From: Pseudomonadota bacterium
GTDB taxonomy: Bacteria; Pseudomonadota; Alphaproteobacteria; Rhizobiales; Xanthobacteraceae
Reading direction: 5' to 3'
Length of the DNA: 10,209 nucleotides
NCBI GenBank assembly: GCA_023392205.1
Contig: JAEVZN010000109.1
Location: 1 to 10,209 of the forward strand
This document shows, piece after piece, positions 1 to 6,309 of this stretch (position 1 is its first letter; each line of letters opens with the position of its first letter). Under the pieces are notes generated by a model that made no database searches, had not been told where the DNA came from, and was given only the letters and a program-made list of their open reading frames with translations. The position numbers and the translations under genes are program-made.

Positions 1-831
1 GGTGCCCTCCTCTCCGCGCATCCCGATGTCGCAATGGTGGCGCTGGTCGGCAGCGTCCCGACCGGACGCGCGGTGATGAAGGCGGCGGCCGAAACCATCA
101 AACCGGTGCTGCTCGAATTGGGTGGCAAGAATGCGCTCATCGCCTATCCCGATGCCGATCCGGACGAAGTGGCCGCAGGCGTCGTCGGCGGCATGAATTT
201 CACCTGGTGCGGGCAATCCTGCGGCTCGACCAGCCGCGCTTTCATCCACGAAAAAATCTATGACATCGTGCTCGAGCGCGTGAAGGAGAAGGCGGCCTAT
301 TTCAAGCCCGGCCTTCCCACCGATCCCGCCACCACCATGGGCGCGATCATCTCGAAGACGCAATATGAACGCGTACTCTCCTATATCGAGTCCGCAAAGG
401 CCGACGGCGCGCGGCTGATCCATGGCGGCGGCCGTCCGAAGGACGACAGCCTCTCCGGCGGCTTCTTCATCGAGCCCAGCATCTATGCCGATTGTACACC
501 GGACATGAAAATTGCCCGCGAGGAGATTTTCGGTCCGGTCCTGTCGATCTTCAAATGGTCGGACGAAACCGCCATGCTCGACCAGGTCAATGCGGTCGAA
601 TACGGCCTCACCTGCTCGATCTGGACCAATGACGTAACGGTCGCGCATCGCACCGCGATGGAGGTCGAGGCTGGTTTCGTGTGGGTCAACGAGACCTCCA
701 GGCATTTCCTCGGCGCCCCGTTCGGCGGCTACAAGCAATCGGGCATCGGCCGCGAGGAATGTATCGAGGAGATGTTCGCCTTCACACAGGAAAAGAATAT
801 CCATGTGAAGCTGAAGCCGCGCAAGGTCTGA
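1..831 (+). CDS. NAD(P)-dependent aldehyde dehydrogenase, C-terminal part (5' end outside window)
   Basis: The reading frame is open from base 1 and gives the last 276 residues of a protein normally about 480-500 residues long, so roughly the first 40% is missing. ALDH superfamily enzymes oxidise aldehydes to carboxylates through a cysteine thiohemiacetal. Visible in window numbering are the cofactor-domain GSVPTG motif (residues 17-22), ELGGKN with the general-base Glu39, GQSCGSTSR with catalytic Cys74, EEIFGPV (174-180, cofactor-contacting Glu) and the C-terminal APFGGYKQSGIGRE block (239-252). All key residues are present and the frame is intact to the TGA. The substrate cannot be read from this fragment. 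The sequence around the cysteine (QSCGSTSR) differs from the usual betaine-aldehyde (QVCTNGTR) and ALDH2 (QVCCAGSR) versions, so a more specific name would be a guess. The gene converges on the Pht5-like gene 41 bp away. Family assignment is very secure; function is unassigned. Confidence 0.93.
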   Translation, partial: GALLSAHPDVAMVALVGSVPTGRAVMKAAAETIKPVLLELGGKNALIAYPDADPDEVAAGVVGGMNFTWCGQSCGSTSRAFIHEKIYDIVLERVKEKAAYFKPGLPTDPATTMGAIISKTQYERVLSYIESAKADGARLIHGGGRPKDDSLSGGFFIEPSIYADCTPDMKIAREEIFGPVLSIFKWSDETAMLDQVNAVEYGLTCSIWTNDVTVAHRTAMEVEAGFVWVNETSRHFLGAPFGGYKQSGIGREECIEEMFAFTQEKNIHVKLKPRKV

Positions 832-861
832 ACGCCCGAAGGCGCATCTCCTGCGCGGCTT

Positions 862-879
862 GGTCTGCGCAATCAGACC
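862..879. terminator. Weak inverted repeat between convergent genes (possible bidirectional terminator)
   Basis: GGTCTG and CAGACC form a perfect 6-bp stem around a 6-base loop between the converging aldehyde dehydrogenase and Pht5-like genes. The right arm overlaps the TGA stop of the minus-strand gene. A second, smaller stem (CGCC-CGAA-GGCG, 833-844) lies just upstream. Neither is followed by a T-tract on either strand, so an intrinsic terminator is only possible. The position between convergent genes is the main support. Confidence 0.25.
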
Positions 880-1859
880 TTGACCGATTCCAGTGTCGCC
901 GGATGGAATAAATCCTCCGGCGTCACGAGGCGCGACGACAACCCTTGCGCATGGTGGTGCCGGAAGAAAGTCTCCAGCACATGCCGGTTGGCCGGCACGC
1001 CATAGGACCAGTAATCCTCGCCCATCAATTCACGTGCTTCCATCACCCGCTCTTCCGCAAACGGCAGCGTGACCTTGGTGGCCGACGGTTCGCTCAGATG
1101 TGCAACGGCCTTCGCTTTTGATTGCTCGAACGCTTTCAGCACCGCCGCCGGCAGCCAGGGATGCTGTTCGGCCAAGGCGCGGCGCACTCCGACGATATGC
1201 ATGATCGGAAAGATCTTGGTGCGGCGGTAATAATCCTTGGCCGCCGCAATCGGATCGGGAAACAGCCATCCGACATTCGGCGTATCCGCCGGCAGCGCGG
1301 GCGCACGCGGCGCCATGAAGGCATCGATCTCGCCCGAAGCGAGCATGCCGGAAATGGTCTTGCCATCCGGCGCATTCTCGAGCCGTACGTTCTTCGGCAG
1401 ATTGAGCGTGATCTTTTCCGGCCGCCCCGCCTCGGCAATACCGCCGCGCACCCAGGTCACGTCGGAGGGCTTCACGCCGAACTCGTCTTCCAGCAGCGCG
1501 CGCGCCCAGACCACCGCGGTGAGCTGATATTCCGGCAAGCCGATCCGCTTGCCCTTCAGATCTTCCGGTTTCTTGATGCGGTCGGTGCGCACATAGAGCG
1601 CCGTATGGCGAAAGCAGCGTGACAGGAAGGCCGGTATCCCGACATAGGGAAAATTGCCGTCGGCGGTTTTCACGGTCGAACTCGACAGCGACAATTCGCA
1701 GATATCGAAATCGGCGGTCTTGAAGGCGCGAAAGAATATCTCTTCCGGCGATAATGTCATGAATACCGGATCGACACCGTCCATCTGGACGGCCCCGTCA
1801 ATCAGGGGGCGGTTGCGGTCATAATCGCCGATGGCGATGGAGAGATTGAGCTTTGACAT
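873..1859 (-). CDS. 4,5-dihydroxyphthalate decarboxylase (Pht5)-like / substrate-binding-protein-fold protein
   Basis: The product is 328 residues. It matches from memory the family typified by 4,5-dihydroxyphthalate decarboxylase (Pht5), which is related in fold to periplasmic ABC-transporter solute-binding proteins. Supporting blocks are the N-terminal LNLSIAIGDYDRN (4-16), PEEIFFRAFKTADFDICELSLSS (38-60), the hinge-like KPEDLKGKRIGLPEYQLTA region (97-115), SGEIDAFMAPRAP (175-187) and a C-terminal EDYWSYGVPANRHVLE...HHAQGLSSRLVTPEDLF region (281-318). No signal peptide is visible, so the protein should be cytoplasmic, which fits an enzyme better than a transport receptor. I chose the ATG at 1859 over an in-frame GTG at 1889 because family members start just before this LNLS block and a purine-rich GGAAGGGAA lies upstream. 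The gene sits 76 bp after recJ on the same strand and could be transcribed with it. No other phthalate-pathway gene is in the window, so the true substrate is unknown. Many annotated homologues have no tested activity. Confidence 0.85.
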   Translation of the reverse strand: MSKLNLSIAIGDYDRNRPLIDGAVQMDGVDPVFMTLSPEEIFFRAFKTADFDICELSLSSSTVKTADGNFPYVGIPAFLSRCFRHTALYVRTDRIKKPEDLKGKRIGLPEYQLTAVVWARALLEDEFGVKPSDVTWVRGGIAEAGRPEKITLNLPKNVRLENAPDGKTISGMLASGEIDAFMAPRAPALPADTPNVGWLFPDPIAAAKDYYRRTKIFPIMHIVGVRRALAEQHPWLPAAVLKAFEQSKAKAVAHLSEPSATKVTLPFAEERVMEARELMGEDYWSYGVPANRHVLETFFRHHHAQGLSSRLVTPEDLFHPATLESVKV

Positions 1860-1871
1860 ACTGATGCGAGG

Positions 1872-1880
1872 TTCCCTTCC
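1872..1880 (-). promoter_or_regulatory. Ribosome binding site of the Pht5-like gene
   Basis: On the minus strand GGAAGGGAA ends 12 bases before the ATG at 1859. The spacing is slightly long, but this is the only strong Shine-Dalgarno-like tract nearby. It lies inside the frame if the upstream GTG (1889) is used, and so supports the shorter protein. Confidence 0.45.
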
Positions 1881-1935
1881 CGAGCGCACCGCCTTTGCGT
1901 CGATGCATCACGGTCATAACGCGCGGCGTGGAGAA

Positions 1936-3759
1936 TTACGATACCCGCGCCACGTCGAGAAGGCGCATCTGCACGCGCTCGTTGCCCTGCCAGCGGTCGA
2001 TTGACAGATTTCCGGCCGCGTGGATGCTCTGCCCCCGCGCCTCCAGGATGGCGCGGCCGAGCGGCGTATCGACCGCGCGGAAAGCCACCGCATTCACCAT
2101 GGCACCATCGGGTGCGCGCAGCCGCAGCCGGATATGCTGCTGACCGGCCACATCGGCAAACGCAACGGTATGTGCTGGCAAAGCGAAGACAGGCTCGGGA
2201 TTGCCGGCCCCGAACGGTCCGGCGCGCATCATCTCCGCGCAAAAGGACAGGTTTGCTGCCGATGCGCTGAGCGCCCCGTCGATCAGTAACGACTGGTCGC
2301 TACGGCTCTTTTCGACCGATGCCGCGAGTTCGTTTTCCAGAAAGGCGCGGAAGGCCGCGAGTGCGTCGGCGCGCAGGGTGACGCCTGTAGCCATGGCGTG
2401 GCCGCCGCCCTTCAGCAACAGACCATCGGCCACCGCCTGCCGCACCGCGCGCCCGAGATCGACGCCGGTAATGGAGCGCCCCGACCCGGTCCCAAGGCCG
2501 CCGGTGCCGAGCGCAATGGCGAAGGCAGGCCGGCCGAATTTCTCCTTCAGTCGTGCAGCGACCAGTCCGACGATACCCGGATGCCAGCCCGCCGATGCCG
2601 TCACGATTACCGATCCGGTCTCGTCGACGCCGAGCGCGGCCGTCGCTTCGGCCTCCGCCTCGGCGAGCATATGTTGTTCCATGGCACGGCGTTCGCGATT
2701 GAGCCGGTCGAGTTCGGCCGCGATCCGCCCTGCCTCGGACGGATCTTCCTCAAGCAGAAGATTGGCTCCGAGATCGGCACGCCCGATCCGCCCGCCGGCA
2801 TTGATACGCGGGCCGAGCAGAAAGCCGAGGTGGTACGGCTCCGGCGGACCGTCAAGCCGCGCCGCATCCATCAGCGCGGTGAGGCCGACATTCTCGCGCC
2901 GCCGCATGGCGATCAGGCCCTTGGCGACAAAGGCGCGGTTGAGCCCGGTCAGCGGCACCACATCGGCGATGGTTCCGAGTGCCACGAGATCGAGCGAGTC
3001 CAGCAGATCGGGCGCGGCCCGGCCCTCGTCGAAGAATCCGCGCCGCCGCAATTCGCGATTGACCGCGACCAGCGTCATGAACATGAGGCCCGCTGCGCAC
3101 AGATGACCGAGGCCGGACAGATCGTCGAGGCGGTTCGGATTGACCAAAGCCGCGACATCGGGAAGCTGCGGGTCGCATTGATGATGGTCGATCACCACCA
3201 CATCGAGGCCGATTCGCTTCGCTTCCATGAGCGGTTCGATGGAGGTGGTGCCGCAATCGACGGTGATAAGCAGCGTCGCACCGCGTTCCGCAAGATTGCG
3301 GATCGCATCCACATTCGGCCCGTAGCCCTCGAAAATCCGATCGGGAATATGGATCGCCGGCGACAACCCGCATTGGCGCAGATAACGCGCCAGCAGCGCC
3401 GACGCGGTTGCGCCATCGACATCGTAATCGCCGAAGATCGCCACAGCCTCGCCGCGCATGACGGCGTCTGCAATGCGGCCCGCAGCCTGCGGCATCGCGG
3501 TCAGCGTGTCGGGATCCGGCATCAGTTGCTTGATCGTGGGATCGAGAAAACTCTGCGCAAGATCTGCTTCGACGCCGCGCCCGGCCAGCAATCGGGCGAG
3601 CATGTCCGGTAGCCCGTGCCGCTGCGCGATGGCGAGCGCCAGCGCATTACCGCGCGCGTCCAGCCGATCGCGCCAGGCGCGGCCGCGCGCGGATGTTTCG
3701 ACGCCGAGAAACGCGCGCGGTGCCTCCGGCAGGAACGGGGCCGTCATCGAGAAGGTCAT
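1936..3759 (-). CDS. recJ: Single-stranded-DNA-specific 5'-3' exonuclease RecJ
   Basis: RecJ degrades single-stranded DNA 5' to 3' in the cytoplasm during recombinational repair, mismatch repair and rescue of stalled forks. The 607-residue product has the family's usual length and order. The DHH phosphoesterase domain carries IFGDYDVDGATAS (108-120), ITVDCGTTS (165-173) and the signature DHH (191-193), followed by NPNRLDDLSGLGHLCAAG (207-224), LGTIADVVPL (261-270) and GPRINAGGRIG (316-326). The DHHA1 domain shows GWHPGIVGLVAARL (391-404), GSGRS (425-429) and GGGHAMATG (451-459). The C-terminal OB-like region includes PFGAGNPEP (515-523). All metal-binding Asp/His motifs are intact. The start is uncertain: ATG 3759, ATG 3747 or TTG 3810 are in frame and none has a strong ribosome site. 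ATG 3759 puts the conserved AFLGVE block about 15 residues from the N-terminus, as in related proteins. The gene lies downstream of glpX on the same strand and in the same frame. Confidence 0.96.
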   Translation of the reverse strand: MTFSMTAPFLPEAPRAFLGVETSARGRAWRDRLDARGNALALAIAQRHGLPDMLARLLAGRGVEADLAQSFLDPTIKQLMPDPDTLTAMPQAAGRIADAVMRGEAVAIFGDYDVDGATASALLARYLRQCGLSPAIHIPDRIFEGYGPNVDAIRNLAERGATLLITVDCGTTSIEPLMEAKRIGLDVVVIDHHQCDPQLPDVAALVNPNRLDDLSGLGHLCAAGLMFMTLVAVNRELRRRGFFDEGRAAPDLLDSLDLVALGTIADVVPLTGLNRAFVAKGLIAMRRRENVGLTALMDAARLDGPPEPYHLGFLLGPRINAGGRIGRADLGANLLLEEDPSEAGRIAAELDRLNRERRAMEQHMLAEAEAEATAALGVDETGSVIVTASAGWHPGIVGLVAARLKEKFGRPAFAIALGTGGLGTGSGRSITGVDLGRAVRQAVADGLLLKGGGHAMATGVTLRADALAAFRAFLENELAASVEKSRSDQSLLIDGALSASAANLSFCAEMMRAGPFGAGNPEPVFALPAHTVAFADVAGQQHIRLRLRAPDGAMVNAVAFRAVDTPLGRAILEARGQSIHAAGNLSIDRWQGNERVQMRLLDVARVS

Positions 3760-3818
3760 GAGGTTTTCGGCCGAATGGACGGGTCTGACGATTCGGTCAT
3801 AGTGACCCAACCCGCCAT
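3756..3818 (-). other. Possible short upstream ORF overlapping the recJ start (ATGA)
   Basis: On the minus strand a 20-codon frame (MAGWVTMTESSDPSIRPKTS) starts at the ATG at 3818, or at an internal ATG at 3800 giving 14 codons. It ends in a TGA that overlaps the chosen recJ ATG as ATGA. Such overlaps allow translational coupling. I see no good Shine-Dalgarno sequence before either ATG, so expression is doubtful. Chance is a real alternative. Confidence 0.2.
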
Positions 3819-3858
3819 GCCAGACCAGCCGCGGCAGCCTGGCCTCAAGATAGGCCGC

Positions 3859-3898
3859 ATCAGGCCGCCGGTCGATCGAGGCAGGTGCGAGGCCTGAT
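3859..3898. repeat. Perfect 8-bp inverted repeat at the glpX 3' end
   Basis: ATCAGGCC (3859-3866) and GGCCTGAT (3891-3898) are exact reverse complements around a 24-base spacer that contains a smaller TCGATCGA palindrome (3872-3879). The arm near glpX ends within its TGA stop codon. The structure could slow polymerase or protect the glpX 3' end. No T-tract follows on the minus strand, so a classical terminator is unlikely. Confidence 0.4.
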
Positions 3899-4893
3899 CA
3901 ACCCAGATGGAATTTGTCGAATTGCCGGTGCTCGGCGCGGATATAGCGCACTGTGCCAGTGACCGAGCGCATTACCACCGTCTCGGTTTCGATAATATTC
4001 TTGCCGAATTTCACGCCGCTCAGCATCGGGCCCGAGGTCACGCCGGTCGCGGCGAAGAGGCAGTCACCCTTCACCATATCCTCGATCTCGTATTTCTTCT
4101 TCGGATCATCGATGCCCATTTTTAGCGTGCGTTCGCGCAACGCTTCGGAATCGATCACCAGCCGTGTCTGCATCTGCCCGCCAATGCAGCGCAACGCCGC
4201 CGCCGCCAGCACGCCTTCCGGGGCACCACCCGTTCCGAGATAGATGTCGATCCCGGTCTTCGGCTCGGCACAATGGATCACGCCGGCCACGTCGCCATCG
4301 GAGATCAGACTGACCGCAGCACCGGTCTTGCGAACCGCTGCGATAATGTCGGCATGACGCGGCCGGTCCAGCAGAATGGCCGTGATGTCGGAGGGATCTA
4401 CGCCCTTCGCCTTGGCGAGATTGATGACGTTTTCTTCCGGAGGCGCGTCGAGATCGATAATTCCCTTTGGATAGCCCGGTCCGATGGCGATCTTGTCCAT
4501 GTAGCAATCAGGTGCGTGAAGCAGCGTGCCTGCATCGGCCATCGCCAGCGTCGCGATCGCACCCGCCATATTCTTCGCGCACAACACGGTGCCTTCGAGC
4601 GGATCGACCGCGATGTCGACCTTGAAGCCCGACCGGGTCCCGACCCGCTCGCCGATGAACAGCATTGGCGCCTCATCAAGTTCGCCTTCGCCGATGACCA
4701 CGGTGCCGTCGATTGGCAGCTTGTTCAGCTCGCGCCGCATCGCATCGACAGCCGCCTGATCCGAAGCCTTGTCGCGGCCGTGGCCGCGCAAGCGCGCCGC
4801 CGACACCGCCGCCCGTTCGGTGACGCGCACGATCTCGAGCGACAGAATGCGCTCAAGCACTTGATTGGGTGCCACCGTGATCGTCGAAGCCAT
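3898..4893 (-). CDS. glpX: Class II fructose-1,6-bisphosphatase GlpX
   Basis: GlpX hydrolyses fructose-1,6-bisphosphate to fructose-6-phosphate, the committed step of gluconeogenesis; some homologues also act on sedoheptulose-1,7-bisphosphate. The 331-residue product matches the family length of about 320-340. It shows the inositol-phosphatase-superfamily metal sites GEGELDEAP (68-76) and DPLEGT (97-102), ISDGDV (197-202) and GTGGAPEGVLAAAAL (220-234). The basic N-terminal helix region (VTERAAVSAARLRGHGRDKASDQAAVDAMR) is also typical. The frame stays open far upstream into hom, but the real start is the ATG at 4893: it has a strong GAGGGAG ribosome site, gives the standard N-terminus and leaves hom intact. 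It lies 50 bp after hom and 138 bp before the chosen recJ start on the same strand, in an arrangement I recognise from other Hyphomicrobiales. All active-site motifs are present, so the enzyme is expected to be functional. Confidence 0.96.
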   Translation of the reverse strand: MASTITVAPNQVLERILSLEIVRVTERAAVSAARLRGHGRDKASDQAAVDAMRRELNKLPIDGTVVIGEGELDEAPMLFIGERVGTRSGFKVDIAVDPLEGTVLCAKNMAGAIATLAMADAGTLLHAPDCYMDKIAIGPGYPKGIIDLDAPPEENVINLAKAKGVDPSDITAILLDRPRHADIIAAVRKTGAAVSLISDGDVAGVIHCAEPKTGIDIYLGTGGAPEGVLAAAALRCIGGQMQTRLVIDSEALRERTLKMGIDDPKKKYEIEDMVKGDCLFAATGVTSGPMLSGVKFGKNIIETETVVMRSVTGTVRYIRAEHRQFDKFHLG

Positions 4894-4897
4894 ATCG

Positions 4898-4907
4898 CTC
4901 CCTCTCC
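4898..4907 (-). promoter_or_regulatory. Ribosome binding site of glpX
   Basis: On the minus strand GGAGAGGGAG ends four bases before the ATG at 4893. It is the strongest Shine-Dalgarno tract in the cluster. It fixes the glpX start and rules out the much longer open frame that runs up into hom. Confidence 0.75.
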
Positions 4908-4943
4908 GGGCGGCCGGGTTCCGGCAGCCCATCGGAATATCAT

Positions 4944-6266
4944 CTACCGGTTTTTCTCGATCCGGATCAATTGCGGTTCGCCGGATATCACCTGATCCGC
5001 CTTGACCGCGGCCAATGCTCGCCGCACCGCGTCTTCGGTTGTCGCATAGGTGATGAGGATCACCGGGACCGGGCCAGAAACATCTGTCACGGCCTGTCCG
5101 CCCTGCGTGCCTTCGTGGCGCTGCACAATGGATTCCAGCGAGATCTGCTGTTCGGCCAGCCGGGTTGCGATGGTGGCCGCCGTCCCCGGCTTGTCCACCG
5201 CCAGCAGCCGGATGTAATAACCGCCCTCGTGCTTTTGCATCGGTGCACGGCCCGCGGACACCAGGTCCCGCACCGGGCGCCCGAGTGGCGCGACACGAAC
5301 GCCGCGCGCGATGTCGCCGAGATCGGCAACGACCGCCGACGCGGTAGCAAGTCCCCCCGCGCCCGGCCCGACCAGGGTGATCGGCGCGATCCCCTCTGCA
5401 TCCACGGTGACGGCATTGGTCACACCCATCACCTGCGCGATGGAGGAAGCCTTTGGCACCATCGTCGGATGCACGCGCTGCTCGATCCCGCTCTCGGTGC
5501 GCATTGCAACACCCAGCAGCTTGATGCGATAGCCGAGTTCGTCGGCCGCACGCAGATCGGCGGATGCGATGGACGAAATGCCCTCGACATATATTGCATC
5601 CGAATCGATCTTCGTGCCGAAAGCGATCGAGGCAAGGATGGCGAGCTTCTGCGCCGTATCGAAACCTTCGATGTCGAAGGTCGGATCGGCTTCCGCATAG
5701 CCGAGACGTTGCGCATCCTTCAGGCAATCGTCGAAGGACAGCCGTTCCTGCTCCATGCGGGTCAGGATGTAATTGCAGGTGCCGTTGAGAATGCCGTAGA
5801 CGCGGGCGAAGGAATTGCCGGCAAAGCCCTCCCGCAGCGTCTTGATGATCGGGATGGCGCCGGCCACCGCCGCTTCGAAATTGAGACTGACGCCCTGATT
5901 TTCGGCCAGTTCCGCGAGGCCTGCACCATGTCGCGCCAGCAAGGCCTTGTTGGCCGTCACCACCGGCTTGCCCGCCGAAAGCGCCGCTTCCACCGCGGCC
6001 TTGGCCGGATCGTCCTCACCGCCCATCAACTCGACGAACACGTCGATGTCATTGTCTCGCGCCAGCGCGACCGGCTCGTCGAACCAGCGCAGACCGGACA
6101 GATCGACCCCGCGATCCTTGCCCTTGTTGCGGGCGCAGACGGCAACAATTTCGATGCTTCGCCCGCAGCGGGCCGTCAACGCGTCCTGCCCGTCCGCGAC
6201 CAGACGGATGACCGAAGCGCCGACATAGCCCAAGCCGGCGAGACCCACTCTGAGGGGCGCAACCAT
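4944..6266 (-). CDS. hom: Homoserine dehydrogenase with C-terminal ACT domain
   Basis: Hom reduces L-aspartate-4-semialdehyde to homoserine with NAD(P)H, the branch point to threonine and methionine (cytoplasmic). The 440-residue protein has three parts. The N-terminal Rossmann domain carries GLAGLGYVG (8-16) and TANKALL (104-110, Lys107). The catalytic domain contains NGTCNYILTRM (161-171) and the AEADPTFDIEGFDTAQKLAIL stretch, in which Glu192, Asp203 and Lys207 align in spacing with yeast Hom6 Glu208, Asp219 and Lys223. A C-terminal ACT domain follows (about 350-430, YIRLLAVDKPGTAATIA), which commonly gives feedback inhibition by threonine. The length and ACT domain match the monofunctional bacterial type rather than the aspartokinase fusion. 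The ATG at 6266 puts the dinucleotide-binding motif at the expected position. The gene starts 32 bp after the aminotransferase stop and is probably in the same operon. Confidence 0.97.
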   Translation of the reverse strand: MVAPLRVGLAGLGYVGASVIRLVADGQDALTARCGRSIEIVAVCARNKGKDRGVDLSGLRWFDEPVALARDNDIDVFVELMGGEDDPAKAAVEAALSAGKPVVTANKALLARHGAGLAELAENQGVSLNFEAAVAGAIPIIKTLREGFAGNSFARVYGILNGTCNYILTRMEQERLSFDDCLKDAQRLGYAEADPTFDIEGFDTAQKLAILASIAFGTKIDSDAIYVEGISSIASADLRAADELGYRIKLLGVAMRTESGIEQRVHPTMVPKASSIAQVMGVTNAVTVDAEGIAPITLVGPGAGGLATASAVVADLGDIARGVRVAPLGRPVRDLVSAGRAPMQKHEGGYYIRLLAVDKPGTAATIATRLAEQQISLESIVQRHEGTQGGQAVTDVSGPVPVILITYATTEDAVRRALAAVKADQVISGEPQLIRIEKNR

Positions 6267-6290
6267 ATTCAGTTCCGGATGTGAAGCTGA

Positions 6291-6309
6291 CGCGGCGCCT
6301 AGCGCCGCG
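6291..6309. repeat. GC-rich perfect hairpin holding the aminotransferase stop codon in its loop
   Basis: CGCGGCGC (6291-6298) and GCGCCGCG (6302-6309) pair perfectly around a 3-base loop. That loop is exactly the TAG stop codon of the aminotransferase gene on the minus strand. It lies in the 32-bp gap before hom. There is no T-tract after it, so it looks more like an intra-operon mRNA-stability or partial-attenuation hairpin than a full terminator. The structure is seen directly; its function is inferred. Confidence 0.5.

Noticed and set aside
2398..3612. 404-codon open frame on the plus strand opposite recJ, and an overlapping 301-codon frame (2201-3106)
   Set aside because: Both are shadows of recJ. 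Two overlapping antisense frames in the same stretch reflect codon bias, and neither has a family motif or ribosome site.
4894..5727. N-terminal extension of glpX giving a 609-residue protein
   Set aside because: The extension lies inside hom in another frame, is Arg/Cys/Gly-rich without motifs, and a strong ribosome site precedes the internal ATG at 4893 that gives a normal-length GlpX.
4971..6284. 437-codon open frame on the plus strand opposite hom
   Set aside because: It is fully antisense to a gene with all homoserine dehydrogenase motifs. The peptide is rich in Arg, His and Asp with no recognisable domain, which is typical of antisense frames in GC-rich DNA.
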